Origin: Actinomycetota bacterium
GTDB lineage: Bacteria; Actinomycetota; Acidimicrobiia; Acidimicrobiales; Poriferisodalaceae
Length of the DNA: 8,999 nucleotides
Assembly: GCA_013151655.1 (NCBI GenBank)
Contig: JAADHX010000318.1
Coordinates: forward strand, 1-8,999
Direction of reading: 5' to 3'
Shown: piece by piece, positions 1 through 6,350 of the stretch
How positions within the stretch are numbered: position 1 is the first letter of the stretch
Layout: every line of letters begins with the position of its first letter
Program-made: the position numbers and the translations under genes
The notes under the pieces: model-generated
Databases searched by the model: none
Seen by the model: the letters and a program-made list of their open reading frames with translations, nothing else
Told to the model about the DNA's origin: nothing

Positions 1-556
1 CAACGGTGGCGCCAGCTCGTGCTGCCTCGCGAAGTAGTTGGTCCAGCAGGTCGCGCCCGTCTTGATCTAGACCTGCGTGGGGCTCGTCGAGTAGCCACAA
101 CCGAGGACGGCGGGCCACCAACGTAGCCAGTGCAACGCGTCGACGTTGACCAGCCGACAACCGTTCGACCTCGATGCTCAGAAGGCGCCTTTCGAGCCCT
201 ACCCGTTTAGCGGCCGACACAGCCTCATCGCGCCCAACTCCAGCGGTTGCAGCCCAAAATTCGAGATTGTCCTGCACCGTCAAGTCATCGTAGAGGTGTG
301 TTTGATGTCCCAGCAGGCCGACGTGTTTGCGAATCGATCGACGTGCGACCGTTAAATCGTGCCCCAACACCTCTACTCGCCCGGCGGTAACTGTCAACAA
401 ACCAGCGCAGGTGCGCAAGAAGGTCGTCTTGCCCACACCGTTGGGACCCTGGAGCAGCACCACTTCACCAGCATCGATCGAAGCAGTCGCCCCCGCTAGA
501 GCAGGAAAACGCCCGAGAAGCACGACAGCTTCGTGCAGGACAATCGCCGGCGACAT
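1..556 (-). CDS. ccmA: CcmA-like ABC transporter ATPase, 3' end cut by window edge
   Basis: This is the ATP-hydrolysing subunit of an ABC transporter, most like CcmA of the haem exporter/cytochrome c maturation system, which works at the inner face of the membrane with a CcmB permease. Reading leftwards from the ATG at 556-554 gives 185 codons without a stop. Visible motifs are Walker A GPNGVGKTT (residues 37-45), a Q-loop in LGHQ (Q85), signature LSAGQ (133-137), Walker B LWLLDEP (153-159) and the D-loop GLD. LGHQ at the Q-loop and the LSAGQRRRVALA signature region are typical of CcmA rather than of drug or lipid exporters. The N-terminus also aligns well with that family. The last 15-30 residues, including the H-loop, lie outside the window. 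No Shine-Dalgarno precedes the ATG; a GTG 9 bases upstream (565) is an alternative start. The general ABC call is secure; the ccmA assignment is likely, since no partner genes are visible. Confidence 0.85.
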   Translation of the reverse strand, partial: MSPAIVLHEAVVLLGRFPALAGATASIDAGEVVLLQGPNGVGKTTFLRTCAGLLTVTAGRVEVLGHDLTVARRSIRKHVGLLGHQTHLYDDLTVQDNLEFWAATAGVGRDEAVSAAKRVGLERRLLSIEVERLSAGQRRRVALATLVARRPRLWLLDEPHAGLDQDGRDLLDQLLREAARAGATV

Positions 557-755
557 CGCAGACACACTAGTTGGGTCGTTGGAATTGCGGTCGACAACAC
601 CCGTGTTAACTACAAACAGCAACAGTCGACGCCGTTCTCGCGAGCAACCAAGTTCGCTAGTTGCGCGCGTTGCCTTGGGCCCGCGCCCTTCGCGAAGCAG
701 CCAACGCCTACGTTCTTGCTAAGAGCTACAACCGAGTACAGGAGTGCATAGACCA
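557..755. promoter_or_regulatory. Divergent intergenic region between ccmA-like gene and sortase
   Basis: This 199-bp stretch must hold the promoters for the leftward ABC ATPase and the rightward sortase. I could not identify convincing -35/-10 pairs. It contains several short perfect palindromes: AACAC-CC-GTGTT (596-607), CTCGCGAG (637-644) and CTTCGCGAAG (688-697). Any could be an operator half or chance in GC-rich DNA. AGGAG at 740-744 is the likely ribosome binding site for the sortase start at 756. Confidence 0.4.
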
Positions 756-1994
756 GTGAACTGGAGTCGAATCATCGGCAACGCCGGACGCACTCTTATT
801 GGCGCGGGCACGCTCATCTTGCTGTTTGTGTTGTACCAGCTCTACGGGACCGCCCTGCAAGAGATCCAGGCTCAGCAGGATCTCAAAGAAGACTTCAATG
901 CCGCCCTCGTCGAACAACGTGGCGACCAAGCAGCCGACGTGAGCCTCGAAGAGGTCATCCTGCCCGAGAGCCTCACTTCTGCTTCGGTACAGACTGCCGC
1001 TGTGGTCGATCGTTCGACCGAAGCAAGCGCAGCACGAATTCGGAGCGGCGACCTCGGAACCACTCAGGTAGTTGATCTATCGAACCTTCCAGACGAAGTG
1101 CTAAATCGCGAAGCTGGCCCGCCACCACCACCACCAGAAGAGGGCGACGGTATTGCCCAGATTCGAATTCCACGGATTGGTCTCACCAAGACGGTCGTTG
1201 AAGGTGTCGCGACGGAGTCGCTCAGGAAGGGTCCAGGTCACTATCCGGGAACGCCACTTCCAGGTCAGCAAGGCAACTCTGCAATTGCCGGGCACCGCAC
1301 GACCTACGGTGCACCGTTCAATCGCCTTGATGAACTCGAAGAGAACGACCTGATCTACGTGACAACGGTGCAGGGATCGTTCGTCTATCGCGTGGCCGAG
1401 AAACTCATCGTCGAGCCGAAGGACGTATACGTCCTCGACGCCACCGAGGACAACAGACTGACGCTCACGACCTGTCACCCGATCTACAGTGCCCGCCAGC
1501 GCCTCATAATTGTGGCCGAGCTGCTCGGTGACCCTGTTGCCGCAGATCCGACCCAGGTGCTCGACTCCGGTGACGAGATTGCTCGGCTTCCCGAAGAACA
1601 AATAACGCTCGATACCGTCGCGGTAAACGGGGCGGTCGCGAGCAATTCAGACGACCCCACTTTTGGGGTCGATCCTCCTGTCACTGCCACCGCCCCGGTA
1701 GGGGTCGCAGTCGAAGCCCCGACCCCAACCACGGTCGAACCGCCGGCTCCAGCCGCCGCCGCGCCACCAAGCACCGAAGCCGAAAATTTGTTCGGAGGCG
1801 TCGGTGTTGACGCTCGCGCCGCCTTGCCAGCCGTCTTTATGGCGTTCCTGACAGCGTTCGTTGGGATTGGGGTGTGGCTCGCCTCCAACCGCTGGACCGC
1901 GTGGCAGTCGTACCTTGTCGGTACGCCGATCTTTCTGATCTCCTTGTTCTACTTCTTTGAAGCGTTCTCGCGAGTTGTTGTCTTGAACGTCTAG
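756..1994 (+). CDS. Class E-type sortase, membrane-anchored at both ends
   Basis: This is a cysteine transpeptidase that would cleave a C-terminal sorting signal (class E enzymes are known to prefer LAxTG-like motifs) and join the protein to peptidoglycan on the outer face of the membrane. I chose the GTG at 756 because AGGAG (740-744) lies 11 bases before it; an upstream in-frame GTG at 744 would overlap that site. The product is 412 residues. A membrane helix (about 15-33) comes first, then a stalk of roughly 90 residues and a run of six prolines (codons 1119-1136). The sortase fold covers about 130-255. Catalytic residues are visible: H180 in AGHRTTYG, C240 in LTTCHP and R249 in ARQRLIIV. 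The class E call rests on AGHRTTYG and TLTTCHP-x-YSA. After the fold there is an Ala/Pro/Thr/Val-rich linker (about 262-340), then two hydrophobic segments near the C-terminus. That tail lengthens the protein beyond many sortases. No sorting-signal substrate is encoded in the window. Confidence 0.9.
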   Translation: MNWSRIIGNAGRTLIGAGTLILLFVLYQLYGTALQEIQAQQDLKEDFNAALVEQRGDQAADVSLEEVILPESLTSASVQTAAVVDRSTEASAARIRSGDLGTTQVVDLSNLPDEVLNREAGPPPPPPEEGDGIAQIRIPRIGLTKTVVEGVATESLRKGPGHYPGTPLPGQQGNSAIAGHRTTYGAPFNRLDELEENDLIYVTTVQGSFVYRVAEKLIVEPKDVYVLDATEDNRLTLTTCHPIYSARQRLIIVAELLGDPVAADPTQVLDSGDEIARLPEEQITLDTVAVNGAVASNSDDPTFGVDPPVTATAPVGVAVEAPTPTTVEPPAPAAAAPPSTEAENLFGGVGVDARAALPAVFMAFLTAFVGIGVWLASNRWTAWQSYLVGTPIFLISLFYFFEAFSRVVVLNV

Positions 1995-2017
1995 GAGCTG
2001 GGTTCGAACGGCGCTCC
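1994..2017. repeat. Symmetrical imperfect palindrome just after sortase stop
   Basis: GGAGC (1994-1998) pairs with GCTCC (2013-2017) around the exactly centred palindrome GTTCGAAC (2002-2009). Three mismatched bases lie on each side between them. There is no U-tract. It could be a weak intercistronic hairpin. A second small hairpin, TCACCT-CGCC-AGGTGA, follows at 2056-2071. Confidence 0.3.
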
Positions 2018-2087
2018 AGCCAGTTGTGACGACCGATTCGAGTGCATCGCCTCACTCACCTCGCCAGGTGAACTAGCGTGCACAGCC

Positions 2088-2780
2088 GTGTGGATCGTTG
2101 TAGCAGCACTTCCAATCGGCTTGTTGATAGGTCTCATCTCGGGCGGCGACTTCGGGTCGCTTCGCGAGCTCGAACTCAAACTGTGGCCTGTAGCGCTTCC
2201 AGCTATCACCTTGGCCATTGTCATCTCGCTTGATGCCGACCCTCCGCTCGAACGTTTGCTGTTGCCGATCAGCCTTTTGTTATTCGCCGTTGTGGTGTTC
2301 GCCAACCTCAACGTGGTCGGTATGGCGGTAGTTGGCGTAGGCATCATCGCCAACCTGGCACCGGTGCTACTCAACGGCGATATGCCAGTACGCGAACAGG
2401 CTGTCATCGATGCCGGTATAGCTACGGAACAGACCGTCGAGTTCGTCGAGCTCGGGGCCGGAAGGCGCTTCGAGGAACCAGGAGATCTTCTGACACCGCT
2501 CGACGCGAGAATCCCAATCGGAGTCCTCGATGAAGTGTTCACCTTTGGTGACCTCATAGTCATCTTGGGGTTGATGAACGTTGGCGTCAGGTTGGTTCGA
2601 CCGCCGGGACGACCAGCGGATTCGATGGTAGCGACCCAACCGGTTCTCGATCTCCGCGATCAACCACTTCAGCTACCAGACGACGATGTACCGTCGTTCG
2701 TTCAGACTGGCACGCAGCACGCTTCGGTCACACGGCCGCTGCCTACCGTTGTCGAGGGATCGGCCAGCTGGGACGTCTGA
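2088..2780 (+). CDS. DUF5317-type multi-pass membrane protein
   Basis: This is a membrane protein of unknown function, 230 residues from a GTG start. Hydrophobic segments lie at about 2-18, 29-45, 56-72, 73-92 and 150-168. The pattern of an N-terminal aliphatic helix followed by GGDFGSLREL, a conserved ANLAPVLLNGDMPV stretch before a soluble loop, and a final FTFGDLIVILG helix matches what I recall of DUF5317 in actinobacteria. The last 60 residues are hydrophilic and probably cytoplasmic. The start is uncertain: only a weak AGGTG (2066-2070) lies 17 bases upstream. The frame is open and in phase all the way back to the sortase stop at 1992-1994. It is co-directional with the sortase (93-bp gap) and the next two genes, so they may share a transcript. 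No enzymatic motif is visible. Confidence 0.75.
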   Translation: MWIVVAALPIGLLIGLISGGDFGSLRELELKLWPVALPAITLAIVISLDADPPLERLLLPISLLLFAVVVFANLNVVGMAVVGVGIIANLAPVLLNGDMPVREQAVIDAGIATEQTVEFVELGAGRRFEEPGDLLTPLDARIPIGVLDEVFTFGDLIVILGLMNVGVRLVRPPGRPADSMVATQPVLDLRDQPLQLPDDDVPSFVQTGTQHASVTRPLPTVVEGSASWDV

Positions 2781-2861
2781 TTGGCCAAACTGCGTGCGGA
2801 TCTCGCTACCGTTGCCAGCCCAGTCCACGGTGATCTTCTACACGAGCGCAACCATTTGCCC

Positions 2862-3167
2862 ATGACTACCGACGACACAGCCTCGAACCGGCCATTGCCT
2901 GCCCTAGCCGACGACGACCCAATCATGGTCAAGCGAGCCACGATCAGACGCCTTGTTTCCGTGGGCAAACGTGCTGGCTACGGGATGTTTGCCGCGGCAA
3001 TTGTCCTCTTCGTAGTTGGGTTCGTCACCAACTTCACCACTTTCATAACGAGCACCATCACGTTCTGTCTTGTTGTCGGCTCGCTGGTTCTGGCGCCTGC
3101 GATCGTGTTTGGGTACGGCATCCACGCAGCCGAACGACACGACCTCGGCCTTCCGGACGGTCACTAA
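2862..3167 (+). CDS. Small two-helix membrane protein, unknown function
   Basis: I do not recognise a named family. From the ATG at 2862 the protein is 101 residues. A charged cytosolic-looking N-terminus (1-38) is followed by two membrane helices at about 41-60 and 64-86 and a short charged tail (AAERHDLG). A TTG at 2781, immediately after the DUF5317 stop, would add 27 residues of non-conserved-looking sequence, so I prefer the ATG. Neither start has a strong Shine-Dalgarno. The stop is only 4 bases before the TetR start. That spacing suggests co-transcription and possibly a functional link, for example the membrane protein being encoded with its regulator. This pairing is inference. Confidence 0.65.
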   Translation: MTTDDTASNRPLPALADDDPIMVKRATIRRLVSVGKRAGYGMFAAAIVLFVVGFVTNFTTFITSTITFCLVVGSLVLAPAIVFGYGIHAAERHDLGLPDGH

Positions 3168-3171
3168 CGTC

Positions 3172-3747
3172 ATGGCCAGAATGCAGGCCGCCGAACGACG
3201 GCGCCAACTTCTCGACGTCGCTCTGACCAGCTTCTCGCGAGACGGCTACCACGGCACCACGATGAACGATGTCGCCGATGCCGCAGGCGTTACGAAGCCT
3301 GTTCTGTACCAACACTTTCCGTCCAAAGGCGATCTCTATCGCGAGCTCCTAGGCGACGTAAGCCGTGATCTCGCCACGGAGGTCACTAAAGCAGTGAGAC
3401 AGGCCACTGGCGGCCACGATCAGGTACGAGCTGGTCTTACCGCGTACTTCACCTTTGTTCGCGGCCACCGCACAGAGTTCAGATTACTGTTCGGGAGCGG
3501 CGCCCAGACGACCGACGAGTTTGCTGGCGCGGCCCGCGATGTCGAACGATCAATGGCCACGGCCATCTCTCATATGGTCGAAGCATCGGCCAGACCCGAC
3601 ACGAAGTACTTTGCACACTCGATTGTGTCTATGGCCGAGGGTGCGTGCCGACACTGGTTGTCGAACGACCCAGACACACCGCCTTCTGTTGTGGCAGACC
3701 AGCTAGCCAGTCTTCTTTGGTTCGGGCTCAGAACCGCTACGGACTGA
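3172..3747 (+). CDS. TetR/AcrR-family transcriptional regulator
   Basis: This is a one-component DNA-binding regulator, 191 residues, normal for the family. The N-terminal domain has the canonical TetR helix-turn-helix: the helix around RRQLLDVALTSFSRDGYHGT is followed by TTMNDVADAAGVTKPVLYQHF (about 29-49) and the usual F-x-SK-x-DLY end (K52, L55, Y56). The C-terminal half is helical and hydrophobic, as expected for the ligand-binding and dimerisation domain; its ligand cannot be read from sequence. I used the ATG at 3172, with GGACGG at 3155-3160 as a distant possible ribosome site; the ATG at 3181 is also possible. The 3' 45 bases overlap the end of the opposing ada-alkA gene. Its target could be its own upstream operon, but I found no clear operator. 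Confidence 0.9.
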   Translation: MARMQAAERRRQLLDVALTSFSRDGYHGTTMNDVADAAGVTKPVLYQHFPSKGDLYRELLGDVSRDLATEVTKAVRQATGGHDQVRAGLTAYFTFVRGHRTEFRLLFGSGAQTTDEFAGAARDVERSMATAISHMVEASARPDTKYFAHSIVSMAEGACRHWLSNDPDTPPSVVADQLASLLWFGLRTATD

Positions 3748-5115
3748 CCAAACCAGAGCCGCGGCCAACGATCTATTGGGTGCCCAAGTCGCCGACACCC
3801 GCGCAACGTCGGATGCATCAGCACGGCCCCCGCCAACCAGCGCGCCTACGCCATCGCGAAGTCCGAGATCGCTGGATGGAAAGGCGTCGGCCGATCGCGA
3901 CACTCTCATAGAGACCAACTCAGTAGTCCACGGTCCGATCCCCCGAACTTCGAGCAGCGCCTCGGCTAGCGACGCTGGCTCGTCATCGAGCCGAATCTCG
4001 CCAGATGCCACAAGACCGGCGACGTCCCGGATGGTTTGGGCCCGACGTCCGGTGAATCCGCAGGCCTCCAAATCGGCTTCGGCCAACTCGGTAGGCGTCG
4101 GGAATCGGCGGTCAAGGCCAAGCCGATCGAGTCCGGTCACCGGTTCGGTACATGAGGCCACCAGCCTTCCGGCCATTGTCGATGCGCCGACGACGCTAAC
4201 TTGCTGACCCACAACGATGCGGATCAGCGACTCGAAGCGGTCCCATGCTCCGGGAACCCTTGTCGACGGAGATGCGAGAACGAGCGGACCGAGTACTGCA
4301 TCATTGGCGAGGGCCTCAACCTCAGCAGCCGAGGGGAGGTCGAGGCCGACGAGGCGTCGAACCCGGTGTGCAACATCGATGAGCCCGGCAAAGTCGGGAA
4401 GATGAACCAATACATCGAGACTCTCGGGCTCAGTCTGGGCAATCTCGATGACACCGAGGTGTCCGCAGAGCGTAAAGGTCCTCGCATAGAGAGCTTGTTC
4501 AACAACCTCAACCCCAGGGATGGACCGCGGCGCCAAATAGCGCAAACACGATTTCCAGTCGACGTTGGGAGCTGGCAGGGTGAGAGCCAAGCCGCCATCG
4601 ATCGAGTCCGGGCTTCGACGACGTCGGCGACGAAGATCCCTCGGCGCGAAAGCGAACACCTGCCGCACCACTCGGTTCATCTGCCTGACCGAATTGAAAC
4701 CCGCAGCGAAGGCGATTTGAGTGACGGCCAGGTCGGTTTCGTCGAGAAGCCGGCGAGCAAAATGAGCCCGGCGCGAGCGCGCAACAGCATCGGGGGTCGC
4801 ACCAAGGTGATCAACGAAAAGCCGACGGAGATGACGCTGGCTGTACCCAACGGCCGCCGCTAGCTCGGTTTCGGTGGCCGAATCGAGCATGCCTTCGCCT
4901 ACAAGTTCGAGGGCCCGACGCAATGGGGCTGGTGAGGTTGCATCGAGTTCTGATCCTGGTTGGAGATCTGGTCGACAACGAAGGCACGGCCTAAAACCGT
5001 CAACTTCGGCTGCCACTTGGGAACCATACATGTCGGTGTTCTCAGGATTCGGTCGCGCCGAACATCCGGAATGGCAATAGATGCCTGTGGTTCTGACTGC
5101 GGTTACGTTGACCAT
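3703..5115 (-). CDS. alkA: Ada-type zinc domain / AraC HTH / AlkA DNA glycosylase fusion
   Basis: This is a bifunctional adaptive-response protein of 470 residues: a methyl-phosphotriester sensor and transcription factor fused to a 3-methyladenine DNA glycosylase II. Residues 1-50 form the Ada zinc domain with four cysteines, C14-x3-C18 and C44-x2-C47. C14 aligns with the methyl-accepting C38 of E. coli Ada. An AraC-type DNA-binding domain spans about 62-162 (LAAAVGYSQRHLRRLF and IAFAAGFNSVRQMNR are the two HTHs). The AlkA N-terminal domain (about 175-290) and HhH-GPD domain (about 295-440) follow. The hairpin is GIG at 392-394 and the catalytic aspartate is D416 in SSDLGLR. The start at 5115 is well supported by AGGA at 5126-5123, 7 bases upstream. 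The N-terminus is about 25 residues shorter than in E. coli Ada, although all zinc ligands are present. It is divergent from ogt, with a large inverted repeat between them, so autoregulation together with ogt is likely. Confidence 0.93.
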   Translation of the reverse strand: MVNVTAVRTTGIYCHSGCSARPNPENTDMYGSQVAAEVDGFRPCLRCRPDLQPGSELDATSPAPLRRALELVGEGMLDSATETELAAAVGYSQRHLRRLFVDHLGATPDAVARSRRAHFARRLLDETDLAVTQIAFAAGFNSVRQMNRVVRQVFAFAPRDLRRRRRRSPDSIDGGLALTLPAPNVDWKSCLRYLAPRSIPGVEVVEQALYARTFTLCGHLGVIEIAQTEPESLDVLVHLPDFAGLIDVAHRVRRLVGLDLPSAAEVEALANDAVLGPLVLASPSTRVPGAWDRFESLIRIVVGQQVSVVGASTMAGRLVASCTEPVTGLDRLGLDRRFPTPTELAEADLEACGFTGRRAQTIRDVAGLVASGEIRLDDEPASLAEALLEVRGIGPWTTELVSMRVSRSADAFPSSDLGLRDGVGALVGGGRADASDVARVSATWAPNRSLAAALVWSVRSGSEPEPKKTG

Positions 5116-5260
5116 GACATCATCCTGGCGTCGTTGCAGCTGAGCAATGCGACATATTCGGACACGGCTAGGAGTATGTCCGAATGTGTCGCAAGTTGGC
5201 CAACGAACATCGTTGATGATGACAACAACCTGATCTGTCAGACTTCCTCCGAGGACTCCA
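5116..5260. promoter_or_regulatory. Shared divergent control region of ada-alkA and ogt
   Basis: These 145 bp separate the two repair genes and contain the inverted repeat described separately. AGGA (5126-5123, minus strand) and GAGGA (5251-5255, plus strand) are the two ribosome binding sites. Candidate -10/-35 boxes are not clear enough to call. Confidence 0.6.
5148..5193. promoter_or_regulatory. 17-bp-arm inverted repeat, candidate Ada-type operator
   Basis: The left arm TGCGACATATTCGGACA (5148-5164) and right arm TGTCCGAATGTGTCGCA (5177-5193) are reverse complements at 16 of 17 positions. The single exception (5155/5186) can form a T-G pair. The spacer is 12 bases. On each outward-reading strand an arm contains AAT, five bases, then GCAA (right, 5183-5194) or GCAT (left, minus strand, 5158-5147). 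E. coli Ada is known to bind AAT-N6-GCAA, so this is close but one base shorter. The left arm ends 32 bases before the ada-alkA start and the right arm ends 67 bases before ogt. That is where a shared operator would be expected. Binding by this Ada-AlkA protein is inference. Confidence 0.6.
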
Positions 5261-5809
5261 ATGACCCGCACTCATTCCACACCACTCGCCGAAATCAACT
5301 TCGACAGCCCTGTCGGTTCGCTCACCATCATCGTCAGTGAGACCGGCCTTGCCGCCGTGCTCTGGCCAACGGAGCGCGAGGGTCGGGTCGTTCTCGCCGC
5401 CACCGGCAACCGATCATCGAGCCATGACCGAGTGATCGCTGTTGTCACCGATCAGCTCGATAAGTACTTTGCCGGCACACTCTCGACGTTCGACGTTCCG
5501 TTGGATCCTGTAGGCACCGACTTTCAGCAGGCCGTTTGGGCCAAGCTGTACGACATCGACTTTGGCACCACCAAGACCTATGGCGAGGTCGCAGCGTCGT
5601 TAGGTAGCCCAAAGGCAAGTCGGGCCGTCGGAGCCGCTACTGGCAAAAACCCGATCTCGATCATCGTGCCGTGCCACCGCGTCGTGGGCGCGAGCGGGGC
5701 TCTCACCGGATTCGCAGGCGGCCTCGATGCCAAACGGGCCCTCCTCGAACTCGAAGGCCACACAGCCGCAACCTTCGGATCGCAGCCCCGCTCGGCTCCA
5801 GCGGTTTGA
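5261..5809 (+). CDS. ogt: Methylated-DNA-protein cysteine methyltransferase (Ogt/MGMT)
   Basis: This suicide enzyme transfers an alkyl group from O6-alkylguanine (or O4-alkylthymine) in DNA to its own cysteine. The protein is 182 residues, normal for Ogt. The active site is PCHRV with C138 as acceptor. Supporting residues are Y107 in TYGEVA, the arginine finger R121 in SRAVG and the closing E165 in LELEG. The N-terminal subdomain (SPVGSLTIIVSETGLAAVLW) is the usual degenerate ribonuclease-H-like half. GAGGA at 5251-5255 sits 5 bases before the ATG. It is divergent from the ada-alkA fusion, which lacks an O6 methyltransferase domain. The two genes together therefore cover the three activities found in E. 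coli Ada plus AlkA. The last 15 residues after EGH are poorly conserved and rich in Ser, Pro and Ala. Confidence 0.95.
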   Translation: MTRTHSTPLAEINFDSPVGSLTIIVSETGLAAVLWPTEREGRVVLAATGNRSSSHDRVIAVVTDQLDKYFAGTLSTFDVPLDPVGTDFQQAVWAKLYDIDFGTTKTYGEVAASLGSPKASRAVGAATGKNPISIIVPCHRVVGASGALTGFAGGLDAKRALLELEGHTAATFGSQPRSAPAV

Positions 5810-5814
5810 ACCCT

Positions 5815-5864
5815 CTCCTGTCAGCGGCATCTGTTCGCCCGCAGCCGTTCCCCGCTGACAGGAG
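5815..5864. terminator. 13-bp perfect stem-loop after ogt
   Basis: CTCCTGTCAGCGG (5815-5827) is perfectly complementary to 5852-5864, with a 24-base loop, and begins 5 bases after the ogt stop. The right arm is followed by GCGGGTTTCGGGG, which has only a short T-run. It is probably a factor-assisted or U-tract-poor terminator for ogt. Confidence 0.55.
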
Positions 5865-5871
5865 CGGGTTT

Positions 5872-5908
5872 CGGGGATTCGCTCGAAGGTACTGAGGGCG
5901 AATCCCCG
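5872..5908. terminator. 11-bp perfect stem-loop before the opposing gene's stop
   Basis: CGGGGATTCGC (5872-5882) pairs perfectly with GCGAATCCCCG (5898-5908) around a 15-base loop. It lies 1 base from the stop codon of the minus-strand membrane protein (5910-5912), so it could terminate that gene, while the hairpin next to it serves ogt. There is no U-tract in either direction. Confidence 0.5.
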
Positions 5909-5909
5909 G

Positions 5910-6350
5910 TTAGCGACCGAAGGTCGCGGCGGCGAGACGGCGAGCGAACCACAGCTGGGCTAGGGCGAAGTCGAGTACGCCGACGGCGACTAGACCAAGG
6001 AGCACCTTGCCACTATTGCTGACCAGGTCGGTGAAGATCACAACAACGGTTCCGACGACCCAAACGATGTCGCCGACAGCGATTAGTCGGCTCTGTTGGG
6101 CCAGACGCCGCTGAGCGCGGCTTGCCACAGCAGCCACCCGACCCGCAAAGATCAAGAGGCCGATCGAGACGCCTACAACAACACCAACGTGAACTTCAAG
6201 TAGGTCGGCGAAGTAGCTAGCAGCACCGATTCCTACGATGGCTGAGATCGCAGACGAAGCAGCGTTCAGCTTGAGAATCAAACGCAGACGGCGCTCGGGT
6301 GTAGCGGACTGGCTGGTTAGTTCCGACGAAACAGATGCGGTGGCGGTCAT
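5910..6350 (-). CDS. Four-helix integral membrane protein, unknown function
   Basis: The protein is 146 residues from the ATG at 6350, chosen because AGGGAG (6360-6355) lies 4 bases upstream; an ATG at 6380 would place that motif inside the gene. Four membrane helices are visible at about 29-51, 53-76, 88-107 and 115-136. A basic loop (SRAQRRLAQQSR, 77-88) follows helix 2, and GDIVWVVG sits in helix 3. The pattern LNAASSAISAIVGIG / GLLIFAGRVAAVA / D-x-VW-x-x-G resembles a widespread uncharacterised family of small four-helix proteins. I cannot attach a name or activity to it. The gene is divergent from an MmyB-type regulator and separated from it by a palindrome, which suggests the regulator controls or once controlled it. 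Confidence 0.75.
   Translation of the reverse strand: MTATASVSSELTSQSATPERRLRLILKLNAASSAISAIVGIGAASYFADLLEVHVGVVVGVSIGLLIFAGRVAAVASRAQRRLAQQSRLIAVGDIVWVVGTVVVIFTDLVSNSGKVLLGLVAVGVLDFALAQLWFARRLAAATFGR

Noticed and set aside
327..722. 131-codon plus-strand open frame
   Set aside because: It runs antisense to the ABC ATPase N-terminus, which has complete Walker and signature motifs. The translation is rich in Arg/Ser/Thr with no recognisable domain.
744..755. GTG at 744 as sortase start
   Set aside because: The only good ribosome site (740-744) overlaps it but is suitably spaced for the GTG at 756.
1998..2018. tRNA-like GGTTCGAAC with flanking complementary GGAGC/GCTCC
   Set aside because: There is no anticodon or D arm upstream, because the sequence there is sortase coding. 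It is a palindrome, not a tRNA 3' end.
756..3747. Pilin or sorting-signal substrate for the sortase
   Set aside because: No protein in the window has an LPxTG or LAxTG motif followed by a hydrophobic segment and a basic tail.
4201..4863. 220-codon plus-strand open frame inside the ada-alkA gene
   Set aside because: Antisense to the glycosylase fusion, whose motifs and start site are strong. The predicted protein is low-complexity and highly charged, as expected of a shadow frame in GC-rich DNA.
5116..5271. Longer ada-alkA start at 5271
   Set aside because: It would overlap the ogt start and run through the inverted repeat. The added 52 residues resemble nothing in Ada, and AGGA lies correctly placed before the ATG at 5115.
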